Assembly (NCBI GenBank): GCA_005223375.1
Contig: RXOD01005176.1
Location: 1 to 15,485 of the forward strand
Source of the DNA: Amoebophrya sp. AT5.2
Lineage: Eukaryota; Sar; Dinophyceae; Syndiniales; Amoebophryaceae
Direction: 5' to 3'
Length of the DNA: 15,485 nucleotides
Position 1 is the stretch's first letter; every line of letters begins with the position of its first letter. Position numbers and translations under genes: made by a program. The notes beneath the pieces are model-generated. The model was not told where the DNA came from. It ran no database searches and worked only from the letters and a program-made list of their open reading frames with translations. Positions 1-9,375 of this stretch are shown in pieces.

Positions 1-1
1 T

Positions 2-226
2 TACGCTCACAACGCACCGGTCCTGCCAAAGGGCCTGATACCCACGGAAGACTTTTCAAAGACTTTAAAACGATCACCCATTGAGACAGCAGAAAATCCA
101 GAAAATGACCGACTTTTGAACAGACTCATGGCAAAGGAGATTCAGCCTGCCCCCCTGACGCAATATGCGAAGAGAAACGACGAAATGAAGACTGATACTT
201 TTTCTGCTTCCAATCAGACCGATTGA
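2..226 (+). CDS. C-terminal end of an unrecognised protein (partial)
   Basis: Frame 2 is open from the first bases of the window to a TGA at 224-226, giving 74 residues with no start codon, so the gene begins upstream of the window or this is its last exon. The residues are hydrophilic and ordinary for a protein: a Pro/Thr stretch (PKGLIPTEDFSKTLKRSP), then a charged, probably helical part (NDRLLNRLMAKEIQ), and a polar tail ending SASNQTD. The region after the stop is AT-richer and shows no long frame, which fits a 3' untranslated region. I do not recognise the family. It is the only plus-strand gene I can support; the next convincing gene is on the other strand, so the two are convergent across about 3.2 kb. 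The coding call rests on amino-acid composition and the clean end only. Confidence 0.55.
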   Translation, partial: YAHNAPVLPKGLIPTEDFSKTLKRSPIETAENPENDRLLNRLMAKEIQPAPLTQYAKRNDEMKTDTFSASNQTD

Positions 227-1107
227 TGTTTTTAGATAAAGCCCCGCAGGCTGCGTCGGTGTTCTTGCACGTTGCGAATAGCTAGCACAATCAAGGCGAC
301 CGAACTGTGGACGACGATCAACGGAAACGCGAGCGACAACCTCCCCACTTTGATTTTTTACGAAGAAGCAAAAACTATCTGCACACCAGAAAACTCCGCA
401 TTCTCATTCGAAGACCATTCGCATACACGATTCCTGCACGACCAATTGAAATTCTGATATTTCAAATCTGCGTAAGCATGGCCGACTTGTGGGTTGATTT
501 GCAACGATTTGGATTGAGATAGCATTTGGATCAGATTGGCATTTTCATTCAGATCGGGCTGGAATTTGGATGGGAATCGTTGGATTTATAATTGAGATGG
601 ATTGATGTCTATGGATCGACTGCGATCGAATTGGCGAAAAAATTCGCAACGAACATCGAAGCTGCTTAGCTTCAGAGTGGACCCACTTGAAAAACGCTGC
701 GGCGGGACCGATTTCGTCACTCTCTGCTTTCAGCGATCGGACTCATGCACTGCTTCCTTCATCTCAATGAGTCAATGAATGATTGAAATTCAATTTATTC
801 ATCTGAAATTTTAGCTCGTGTGGATTTGCGCAGAACGTTATGACTTTCAATGAATTTCAGAGACAGAACGAAAGTGAATCAATGTGGAACCAAAGTCGCG
901 GAGGGCGGCCGCGCTCGGCTGAGCAATACAGAAACAACTTGTGGCGCTAAGTATGCATGGCCGTGCGTCGATGAAAATGTAAGCCACGCGGCAAATGCGC
1001 TCTCCATGGCTCTGAAGCTGTGGCGCTATGGAATAGAAAAAAACTGAAATGCGAACAATCTAAATGTCTAAAAATCTAAAAAAAACGAGCCAGCTTCGCG
1101 CGCCGCG
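227..1107. other. Stretch without a supported gene
   Basis: Short frames occur on both strands (for example plus 272-457 and 850-1047), but none has a composition, splice context or motif that supports coding. Bases 540-620 have many GGAT/GATTG-like words without a regular period. Bases 1055-1090 contain repeated TCTAAA words that, read on the minus strand, resemble a pyrimidine tract with several TAG acceptor-like triplets. Confidence 0.5.
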
Positions 1108-1481
1108 CTAGTTGCTGGCGGCCGGAGCAAGGTGCGCGACGCGAGTGGCCAAAACAAAGCCTGCAAGGTCCGCACCTTCGACAGCAGCGCCTTCCCGGCC
1201 TGCTGTCTTCCCCTCCACCAAAATCGGCAGGACGCTCGGCGACTGGCACTTTCTCCGTCCTCGTCGTCGCTTTCTTCGGAGTCGATATCCATCTCCGACT
1301 TCCTCTGCCAACTTTTTCAACAGCGCGGCGCAGCCCGAAGCGTGGGCTTTTTTTCAGCTGGGGACGAGCTACGCCGCGCGCGCTTCGGCGCTGGCGAGAA
1401 GACCGCAGCATCTTCAGCCAAGCCACTTTTTGAGAAGCTCAAAAAACTCGACTTCGAACTTCGGTCCCAAGTGGGCCACCA
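1108..1481 (-). pseudogene. Possible decayed or frameshifted coding stretch
   Basis: On the minus strand, protein-like segments follow one another but in different frames. First comes a hydrophobic/acidic helix-like piece (FEVEFFELLKKWL, about 1465-1430). Next is a basic Ser/Pro piece (SPAPKRARRSSSPAEKKPTL), then LLKKLAEEV (about 1320), then an acidic run (DIDSEESDDEDGES, about 1290-1245), and finally LPILVEGKTAGREGAAVEG ending at TAG 1108-1110. A CTGCAG acceptor-like site sits at the left edge (exon would begin at 1481), and a strong GCAG|GTGCGT donor-like site lies upstream near 1565. The frame changes occur at short distances without obvious introns between them. This suggests a pseudogene, assembly errors, or chance composition in GC-rich DNA. 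No family was recognised, and the alternation of basic and acidic runs is common in nuclear disordered proteins. Confidence 0.3.
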
Positions 1482-3393
1482 CTGCAGCCCAAGCCCAACT
1501 CCAAGCGCAATCCACTACCACCCCCCCCCTTGCTTCCTCACATCATCAAAGCCCCCCGGGCGGCCGGGCCACGCACCTGCGGGCCAGCAGCCGGGGGGCC
1601 ATGAAGTGCCTGCGCTGAGGCGTGAGGCTATGTATTGTGTTGAACAAATGCAAATCCCGATGCTGCACAGAGAAATGAATCCGATACATGAAATTTTTGC
1701 GTTGAGCAATTCCGCACTCACAGAAGCGCATCCACGTTCACAGTCGTTGTTTTTGTAAAATTGGCTGCCGATTTCGATCCACTGATTTTGCGTAGTCACA
1801 TTGATTGTTTAATACAACATCAGAGTTATTACATCGATCGACTGATACACTCAGTTAGAAGTTCGGCGCAATGGTGCGGCTGGTGGGTTAGATATATGCG
1901 GACTTTCCTTTACGCATCTCTCCGAGCGATCCACGCTTATGCCTCATACCTGCTTAACCGACCCGATCAACGATATCAGAGAGAGAGGGGACAGCAAAGA
2001 GCTGCGTGCTCCCATGCTGCCCTACCGTAGCCGAAACTACTGGAGAAGCGAGGCTGCAAAACTATCTACGGAAGCCTCACGAGCAAAACAAACGCCCCAC
2101 GGGGTGACCAACATACCTACGACACACACACACACGGGGGCAACTGACTGACGCACATGGTCGGGAACACTGCGCACAGCCTCGAGCTAGCGTGCAGCTT
2201 CTCTGTATGCTTATCCTGAGCGACTGCGTCCTCGCGTCGCAAAATCCTAGCAGAGACATCTTCACTGCAGAGACACCCACGTTGGAAGAAGCGCGCACGC
2301 TGATTCTTTTGTTTGCCAGTGCTGGTTGTTGCATGCATTCGCCACCGACGGCATCTGTACTGATCGAGCTGAAAAGAAACTTCCGCGCAGACGTCCTCCA
2401 CACAACACGACCGTCGCGGAGAGATAGTTCTCGACGCTTTGGAACGCCACCGGCCTCGCTTCGTTTGCCGTACGTACCTATCTACGAAGAAAGTGCTTCT
2501 TTTGAAAAAACATAAAATCATAAAGCATAAGCTGTTGTAAAGTGGTCACTACCTCACGAAAAAAAAGTTGAAAGAAAGCAAAACTCTCCCGCCGCCTCGA
2601 TTTAGATTCTGAAATAAATATTTATATTCTTTCATCGATCTTTGTATCGGTAGGCTATTGATTTTCTACCGAGGCGACGGGAGAGCGATGGCCGCGCAAC
2701 CTCCCTCATCCAAACGTGACAGGCACACGAAGCACGAGTTATTGTTCGAAGGGAAAAAGGTTCACGCGAATAGAAATATGCGTTGGCGTGCCAGTCACTC
2801 GGCGGTCCGTCGCGCAATCGCATGCACGAAAGGGACAGCACCGCGACGCGACCAGAAGCCGTCACACACTGCAGTAGCTTCGCGGCAAATCAAATAGGGC
2901 GCGTCGTGCGTTTAGAATGAAGCAACACACGTCGACCGATGCTTGCACACGTCCAAAGCGGTGCCGGGGTTGTCATGACGACAAGTGGTCACGCAGCTCT
3001 CTATCTGGCGAAATAGTTCTGGTTCCGAATAATGTCGGTCGCAATGACTCTGACTCGAAATCTAAACTAACATGCAGCTGCTAGTACTTTGTGCCAGCAC
3101 GGCACACAATAAATTTGATTTTCCAATAAATTACTGTGGGCGGCGTGCGGCCAGCAGCCAATCATTGTGCGAAAATTCGATGCCGCTTAACACGGACGGG
3201 ATGAAGATGTAGCTACGGGCGAGTTGCGCTCCAAATCGATTTCTAAATTTTCGAGGTAGAAGCAACAGCCTACTTTATCTGGTACTGCGCGAAATGGTCG
3301 ATGAGTCGATCGCTGCAGATATAGCTACTCACTAGATTCCCGCGCATGTCGCCGTCCCACAAAACCAACACGTTCCTCCTCCCCCACACCCTC
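1482..3393. other. Long stretch without a supported gene
   Basis: About 1.9 kb between the possible pseudogene and the 3' end of the five-exon gene. Frames of 60-134 codons exist on both strands (for example plus 2192-2515, minus 2117-2521), but they overlap each other, are Cys/Arg/Ser-rich in a random-looking way and lack flanking splice or start context. A C-rich run lies near 1519-1530 and a short CA tract at 2122-2135. Two AATAAA words lie near 3108-3131 but are not placed after a supported coding end. This may hold the 3' untranslated region of the neighbour, regulatory DNA or genes with short exons that I cannot resolve. Confidence 0.45.
2122..2135. repeat. (CA)n microsatellite
   Basis: Seven uninterrupted CA/AC dinucleotides followed by a G run, in a gene-free stretch. 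Simple sequence with no function implied. Confidence 0.8.
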
Positions 3394-6300
3394 TCACGTG
3401 GCCGTCTTATCCTCCACGATTTCCATCGGCGCCACCTCCTGCGCGATGTCCTCCGTTTTCTTCCGCTTGGCGGGTGGCGAGCCGGACGACCTGACTGCGA
3501 TTCAGAATTTTGAACGGATGCAAGACTCCCGTCGACCAGTGAGCGATGCGTGCAAGAGAAAGTCTGACGCGATCGTTAAAGAAACAAGGCCCAGGGCTCT
3601 TCTTTGTTTGTTTCAGCAAAAAACCGATCTAACTCCGAAGCAGTACTTCTCGCCGACCATCACCGGTTCGACAGCTGAGTCGGAGGTGTACTTGCCAGAG
3701 GAGCTGCTGGCGGAGCTGCTGGATCCTGAGCTGCTGGATCCTGACGAGGTACTCACGATATTCGCCTGAGAGGAGGCGGAGTCGGATTGTGAGAGATTAT
3801 TGGCCGTGGAGGTGTTGTCGGGGGACCGCTGCACTGCCGGCAGCAATCGGCTTCGGGCCAGAAGAAGATCTTTCGACCGATGGAATGCCTTCGAGCCGGA
3901 TCGAAGAGCGGAAAACTGCAGCGCGCGCGGGGAGTACGGTGTCGAGGAAAAGGCGCTGGCACTTTGGACCGAATCAGAAGGTCGATCCGCATGGTCTTGT
4001 TGCTCGGACTTCTGCAGCAGAGCGGTGCAGGCCTTCAGCGATCCCATGACAAGATTGGTTTGCTCCTCCGCGTTGGGGTTGCTGTCGCGGCTCGCGAGCA
4101 GCTCCGACAGCAGCTTGACGCTCGAAGCGGCCGACGCCTTGCTCTGCTGTTTTGCTCGCTGGTATGCCTCCAAATTTTTCATTGTAAAGTCCTGCTGCGG
4201 TGGGTGCGGTGCCAAGACCAGGGATGCGGTGCCAACAGCAGCGGGGGTTGCGGTACCCGCTTCCGGTAACCCGTCCAGGCGTTTGGTTGCTTCCACTGCA
4301 GCCTCGTGCCGCACCTCGTCCACGAGCTGCGAGTAGAGTGCCGAGGCGGCGCGGTCTTCGGCAGTATCGAGGTCCCCCTTTTCCTGCGGTGTCATCTTGT
4401 AGTTAGTGTTGTCGTAGTTGAGCTGAAACGTGTTTTCTCCCAGCTCCGGTTCCGGAATAACAAACGGCTTCGGAATGTTCGCGTCAGCTGGATCCACATG
4501 CTCGAGCTCCTTCTTCACTTGCACCTGAACGGCAGCCATCGTGGAACCAGGCGGAAAGTTGGATCCTGACGCCGCAGCCGTGTTCGTGTTGTCGAGCGTC
4601 AATCGGTCCAGAGCGCTGAGCAGCGCTGAAGGTGGAGGGTCCGAGGCATCGATCGACGTCAGGACGTTGGTTGTGTGCGGAGTACCTGCAGCAATCAAAG
4701 AAACAGAAACAATATTTAGGTAGCAATCAAATTGATTCTAAAGTTCTAAACTTCGCAATCTGCTTCAGCTACGACTAGATCGGGATCCAACACGAAGCGC
4801 AGACCTTCTAGCTGTTCTTGTTTCACATTCACTTCCACCGCTTTTCCCGTGTGGTGTGCGGATGGAGCTTTCGAAGCCGTGGCCGTAGCCGGAGCTGCGG
4901 CGTCGCCGGAGCTGCCCTCGGCCGCCGTGGGTACCTGAAAGTGAAACAACGGAATAACGACGTTGTACTCGACATCGATGCTTACATTCTTGTCGAATAA
5001 ATTTTCAAACAAAGACGAGCTGAGTCTCTACCGCTTTTGTCATGTGGTGCGCAGCCGGAGGTTTCGAAGCCGTGGCAGTAGCCGAAGCCGTGGCAGTAGC
5101 GGGAGCTGCGGCTTTGGCGGAGCTGCCCTTGCCCTTGGCCGCCGGGGTAAGTGCCTGAAAGTCAAGTTGCACTGACTTTAAACAACGGAAACCGAGAAGA
5201 GAGACTTCGCTCGTGCCACACAGGACAATACTCGACATCCATGGTTTCTTGTCGAATTCCCAAACTAACAAAGATGAGCGGAGTCTTCGTTCACCGTGCG
5301 TGGTCGAAATAAATTTGATTGTAAATTCATAACCAAGATCAGCAGCCAGGAATCAATAAATATATCAGCCTCGAACAAGCACAAGGTACGTACGGATTCA
5401 TCCATGCCCAACGGTCGCGGAAACCGATGCTGCCGATATCCGAACATCGACGCGGCGGGTTCCGGTGCGGGTTCCGCTGCAGCAGATCCCGACATCACGA
5501 CTGCGCCTTTTCCTTTCATCTCCATCTCGCCCAGCGTCATGCCGGCCTTTCCTTTCTCCGTTGCGAGCTCTGCTCCAAAAGAGTCGACCTCTGCCTTCCC
5601 CCATGCGTGGCCAACCCAATCCGACGCTTTTTTCCCACCTTTCCACGGCGGCAGCTGACAGTGCGGGTCGTGGTAGTCGTAGCCCGGACCGATGCCATCC
5701 TGCCCTTTCATGGACCATCCCGGAACCATAGCGCCCTTGTACCCCTTGTACCCGTAGAAACCGCACATGTCGTCGTGCGGTCCGTATGGCGCCGGATGAA
5801 AACCCCCTGCTGGATCAGCGGCTACTTCAGTTTCCGACACCGTCTCTAGCCCGCCCTTGCCGTTCTGGAACTGGTGGTAACCGGGAATCGCAGTACCCCC
5901 AAAGCCGAGGAGGGGGGTCGCGTACTCCCATCCGGGGCCCGGGTACGATCCTCCTTTGAGCCAGTGCTGCAGTGGAGCATCTTGTTTACCAGACACAGGC
6001 TTGCCCCCCTTGTCCCCCTCTGGCACCGCCGGCGCGACACTAGCGGATGTTGTACCACCGGCCGCTGGCGCAGAAGATTGGCATTTTCCCGTTCCTGTTC
6101 CGATCCCAGCGGGGTTGACACCAGATGGAGCAGCTTGCTTTCCTACGTCCCCCTTGCCCATTCCGGTACCAGCAGGTTGAGCACCCGGCGCCTGCGCCTT
6201 TCCTAGTCCCTTCGCGGAAACCTGGGAGCCAGATTCCTTGCTAGCAGAAGACCCGTTTTGCTGACCTACGTGTTTTCCCAATCCGCCATTGCTAACAGAA

Positions 6301-6833
6301 GATCCTTTTTGCTTTCCCAATCCTGCGCCAGCGGGTGCAGGACCATGCGCAGGCGCGTTTCCGCCAGCAGGTGCAGCAAGACACGGCGCGTTTCCACCAG
6401 CAGGTGCGTTTCCGCCATCAGATGCAGCAGGAGGAGGTGCGTTTCCACCAGCAGGCGCAGGAGGCGGCGCGTTGCCGCCAGCAGGTCCAGGAGGAGGCGC
6501 ATTTCCGCCAGCAGGTGCAGGCGGAGGCGCGTTTCCGCCAACAGGTGGGTTTCCAGCAGCAGAAAAAACCGGAATGTTTTGCTGTCCACCGCCGCCGCCT
6601 CCAGCGCCCGCTTGTCCTCCGTGGTTACCTCCAGCTCCACCTCCACCTCCAGGCGCAGGCTGGTTTCCTCCTGGCAGCGGGCCACCGCCTCCGTTGTTCC
6701 CTCCTCCTCCGGCAGCACCACCGTTTCCGCCCGGCGGACCACCGTTTCCACCCGGGCCACCGATCGGAGCCGGGGCACCAGCACCACCTTTTCCACCCTT
6801 GTTGTTGAGAGGTGGAGCATAGAGGTGGAGCAT
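3394..6833 (-). CDS. Five-exon gene for a Gly/Pro/Ala/Ser-rich disordered protein (942 aa)
   Basis: Inferred minus-strand exons: 6833-5394, 5154-5032, 4934-4805, 4685-3647 and 3490-3394. Introns are 239, 97, 119 and 156 bases, all GT-AG, and phases 0, 0, 1 and 2 agree at every junction. I chose ATG at 6831-6833; the frame is closed by a TAA just upstream. Residues 1-95 are Gly/Asn/Pro-rich. About 99-160 hold seven GGNAP motifs. About 165-250 are rich in GKG/SS. About 295-395 are Gly/Tyr/Trp/Lys-rich (GFYGYKGYKG) and low-complexity in the way of RNA-associated proteins. Exons 2 and 3 encode related Ala/Thr/Ser segments. Exon 4 is more mixed and includes a likely helical part and a Ser/Gly tract (GSSSSGSSSSASSSS). 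The last exon carries PPAKRKK, a probable nuclear signal, and ends KTAT. VKQE (exon 3) and VKKE (exon 4) fit the general psi-K-x-E SUMO consensus, a weak motif. No family was recognised; an RNA-binding or nuclear scaffold role is inference only. The last junction (GAGAA|GTACTG to CAG|G) is the least certain. Confidence 0.7.
4805..5154 (-). repeat. Tandemly duplicated exon (exons 2 and 3 of the Gly/Pro-rich gene) with shared intron sequence
   Basis: Exon 2 (5154-5032, 41 codons) and exon 3 (4934-4805) encode the same order of segments: TPAAKGKGSSAKAAAPATAT against PTAAEGSSGDAAAPATATAS, then ASKPPAAHH against ASKAPSAHH, then TKA against GKA. Both are preceded by the same acceptor block (ACTTTCAG). 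Their upstream introns also share words in the same order, including CTCGACATC, CTTGTCGAAT and AACAAAGA-GAGC (5208-5280 against 4945-5020). Exon 2 starts and ends in phase 0, so the duplication keeps the frame. In exon 3 the matching donor position reads GCG GTGGAA, and the frame runs on for some 13 codons to a later donor. Confidence 0.75.
6351..6539 (-). repeat. In-frame GGNAP(PP) repeat array in exon 1
   Basis: Seven copies of GGNAP, the first four as near-regular 10-residue units of the type PAGGNAPPPA, then more spaced and degenerate copies (DGGNAP, AGGNAP). The DNA carries matching 30-base-type repeats, so the array probably expands and contracts by slippage. It lies in a Gly/Pro-rich disordered segment. 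Because of the repeat, reading frames on the opposite strand are also open, but these are shadows. Confidence 0.85.
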
Positions 6834-7135
6834 TAAGTTGTGCAACAACTGGCCTGCTTATGGCCGATGGAGTCTACTGTTCCTCAGGGGCAACCAGACT
6901 TAGAGGATCGATAGATGACGGACTTATCGGATCTGTTTCCAATCCTCCTTTCCTCCTCCCAAGCCCACCCGCCTGCCCCTGCCCTAGTAGAGCCTGACTG
7001 TCCAGGGTTTGAAGATAGGACAAACCAAATTAATAGCAGACAGCGTAGATCGGGATCGCCATCGATTCCCGTGTAGCACCCCATCGATTCCGAAGCAGCA
7101 ATCCCCTAAGCTATGAGACTAATGAATCCCCCACC
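6834..7135. other. Intergenic stretch between two minus-strand genes
   Basis: About 300 bases between the stop of the helical-protein gene (TAA 7136-7138) and the start of the Gly/Pro-rich gene. I see no coding frame, tRNA or repeat. Read on the minus strand, an AG (ATAAGCAG) lies about 22 bases before the chosen ATG and could be a splice acceptor, either of an untranslated 5' exon or of trans-splicing if this lineage uses a spliced leader. That reading is inference. Confidence 0.4.
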
Positions 7136-9375
7136 TTATTTGTTGTTGTTGCGTCGGAAAACGCCTGCCCGTCGCTCGAGCGGCGTCGCCTCCGCTTGCG
7201 GCTCGACTTCCTCGTCCCTGCGCGCTACGGCCTGCGTGTACAGGTTGTCATACACACTATCCTTGAAGTGGTGGTAGATCACGCAGCGCTTGCCCTCCTT
7301 GGAGTTCTGCAGCGCCTGCATCGCCGCCTTCCCTGTCGCCGCTTGGACGATTCGCGCGCGGAGGACCTCTGACTCCGGGTACGTGTTGCGCGTCGAGAAT
7401 CCGTCGAGGAGAGCGGACTGCGGTGAAGGTTTGAGTAAGTAAGTTAGTACGTGTAAGTGGTTAGGTAAGTAGCTAGCTGCGATAGAAGTTGAGTAAATTA
7501 GTCGTATTGTTAAGTGAGTTGAGAAAGCAGATTTTTTTTAGTAGGATGGCCCCGGAGGTTTTTTTTTCAGGAGGGCGAGAGCCATTAACAATTAGCGGAA
7601 ATGGTCCTACGCTGGTGTCTTTCAGCCGTTGCATGTTCTGCGCGGGCGCGCCCTTCAGCTTTGTTTCCTCTGTTCTCGCGACGAGCGTCCTGCACTTCTT
7701 GTGCCAGCCGTAGACGTTGGGACACACTTTGGTCGCCCACTTTCTGTCGGCCAGCGACATGTGCATCGCCAATCCCGCGGTGACGCAGGTTAACTGCACC
7801 AGGTGGGAGTACTCGTTGAGCATGGTTTTGTCCGCCTTCTCGTCGAAGACGAACTGCTCAAACCGCTCGGCGGCGATTGTGACGCACTCGAAACGCAGGC
7901 TGATGTCCCGGAGCCTAAGAGTCAATGAGTCACACATTCGCAGAGAGATCGGCAGTTGCACGCAGTAGCCCGCAGAGAGAGAGAGAGAGAGAGGGAGAGA
8001 GATTCGCAAGTGGTCAGCTAGTTACTATCTATGTGCCTACTTATCAACTAACAACAACAACGGCAGCAAGTGGCTGAGAAGTATAGCACTTCTTGTGACT
8101 CAGTTGGTTATCAATCGCGGCGGTTGGCGCCATAGTTTATAGTTTAGTTTACTCGGGGACGCCGAGGGTCGGGCTCGCTGCTTTTCCGTCCCTCTCGAGG
8201 GCCACGGCGATCGTGGTCGCGTCGACTATGACGAGATTCGCGATTTCCTTGAAGTCCTCGTAGACCCGCTCGCGGATCGTTGTGACCACTTTCGCGGCCG
8301 CGCTGTGGTGCTTGGCCTTGTAGACCCAGACGCCGCAGGCCTGCGCGTAGAAGACGCATGCGATGTCGCTTTGCACTTCCACGTCCTGGGGGGAGAGATT
8401 TTTTGTTTTGGAGGGAAAGACTTGGAGGGAAAGATATGGAGGGAAAGATATGGAGGGTAAGATATGGAGGGTTGAGTGCCGAGCTACATGCGACGGACGA
8501 GCTTCAGCATCTATGATCAAGACAGAGAGAGTGAGAGACGAGAGAAAAGACAAGCGATACGGGTCGGAGCGCCTCGGACATCTTTTTCACCTCGTCACCC
8601 ACCATCGCGATGCTGTGGTAGCAGCCCTCGCCAGTGGTCAGGGCCCACTGCTGCCAAACTACCCTGCAGGCGGCGGCGAAAAATGTATCCATCTCTCTGG
8701 CGTAAAGGAAAAGTGCATGTATTATCTCGGACATGACGACCCTGAGCCAGTTCAAATCACCTGTGTTGCCGCCCTGCCAGTACAGCGCGATCTGTTTGGC
8801 CGCGCGTTCCTGCTGCTCCGCCGCGTCGCTGATCCGGAGGACCTCGCGAAACAGAAGTATGTACGTGACCGAGAGATAAAAAAAATGCAGAACTACCGTC
8901 GGGATGGTCCGGAGAGGAAGCCAACAAATGCTCATCGGGATGGTCCACAGAGCGTAGAAATAAAGCGACTACGTGAAGGGTTGTCGATGCGTGGGTACGT
9001 ATTGAGATTGACATCGTACTTTTTCAATTATACAATCAAATATATATTCTAAGAAAAATCAAATATATATTCTAAGAAAAAATCTAAATGTATCTATACA
9101 CTCGAGAGGGCGCAGTGTAGGTCCCATGCGTCGTTCTCCGGGATGCCTTGCTCCTTGTCCGGACGATTGTCTCGGATAAAGTCGTCCCCAAACACGTTCT
9201 CGATGCAGTCCTGGGCCGACAGCTCTGGCATCACTGCTTCATCGCGAAGCCAAGCCAACGCGTCGGAGGTTTCCACTAACGAAGTCTGCATGTTGGTCCT
9301 GTTCGTTGTTGAAAGATCGATTGGCTGGAAGGCGAGCGAGCCGGCATGGCACCCAGCACGTGCAGGGGCGGCCAT
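7136..9375 (-). CDS. Five-exon gene for an unrecognised, mostly helical protein (458 aa)
   Basis: Inferred minus-strand exons: 9375-9100, 8842-8561, 8385-8153, 7914-7611 and 7417-7136. Introns are 257, 175, 238 and 193 bases, GT-AG, with phases 0, 0, 2 and 0 matching throughout. The best sites are the CTCTCCCCCCAG|GAC acceptor at 8386 and the phase-2 junction CCGA|GTAAAC to CTTAG|G, which restores a Glu codon. The first junction (AGT|GTATAG to GCGAG|GTC) is weaker, so exon 1 is less certain. The start is ATG 9373-9375 (MAAPARAG); an in-frame ATG at 9289-9291 is an alternative. The protein has no signal peptide or membrane segment in the spliced form. It is rich in Ala, Glu, Val and Asp with likely helices (AEQQERAAKQIALYW, KVVTTIRERVYEDFKEIANL, AAERFEQFVFDEKADKTML), several Trp and Cys, and a basic C-terminus (ERRAGVFRRNNNK). 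No catalytic motif or family was recognised. Splice phase and composition strongly support coding; function is unknown. Confidence 0.68.
7433..7475. repeat. Degenerate TAAGT-type repeat in an intron
   Basis: In the last intron of the helical-protein gene (7418-7610), the word TAAGT recurs about four times, with related TTAG/TAGCTAG words, just before the acceptor. On the transcribed strand this reads as repeated ACTTAC, pyrimidine-rich and close to the 3' splice site. Confidence 0.5.
7974..8002. repeat. (GA)n microsatellite in an intron, (CT)n on the transcribed strand
   Basis: A nearly pure GA tract of 29 bases inside the intron 7915-8152. On the minus (transcribed) strand it is a CT tract starting roughly 60 bases upstream of the CTTAG acceptor, so it lengthens the pyrimidine-rich part of the intron. 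Confidence 0.85.
8408..8477. repeat. 14-base tandem repeat (five copies) in an intron
   Basis: Five head-to-tail 14-base units of the type WTGGAGGGAAAGAT (8408-8421, 8422-8435, 8436-8449, 8450-8463, 8464-8477); the fourth has one change and the fifth is degenerate. The array lies in the intron 8386-8560 and, on the transcribed strand, reads ATCTTTCCCTCCAT, giving a repeated pyrimidine-rich block ending about 22 bases before the CAG acceptor. Confidence 0.9.
9036..9081. repeat. 23-base direct repeat (two copies), AT-rich, in an intron
   Basis: Two adjacent identical 23-base copies beginning TCAAATATATATTC and ending AAGAAAAA (9036-9058 and 9059-9081), inside the inferred first intron (8843-9099) of the helical-protein gene. 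On the transcribed strand each copy contains TTTTTCTTAG, which itself resembles a splice acceptor, so use of either as an alternative acceptor is possible. Confidence 0.85.

Noticed and set aside
1132..1758. Plus-strand 208-codon frame
   Set aside because: Ser/Pro/Arg-rich shadow-type composition over GC-rich DNA; no motif and no better support than the minus-strand relic.
2117..2521. Opposing frames at 2192-2515 (+) and 2117-2521 (-)
   Set aside because: They overlap on opposite strands, both are Cys/Arg/Ser-rich without recognisable pattern, and one runs through the CA tract.
6289..6822. Plus-strand frame rich in PPAGAGGGAFPPAGA
   Set aside because: It is the antisense of the GGNAP/Gly-Pro exon; repetitive GC-rich DNA keeps several frames open. 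The minus strand has the coherent exon chain.
7473..8009. Minus-strand 178-codon frame as a stand-alone gene
   Set aside because: Its ends are intronic: the start lies in the CT tract and the tail runs past a donor at 7610. Only 7914-7611 fits as an exon.
8363..9052. Plus-strand 229-codon frame
   Set aside because: Antisense to exons and introns of the helical-protein gene, includes the 14-base intron repeat, and has no splice or composition support.
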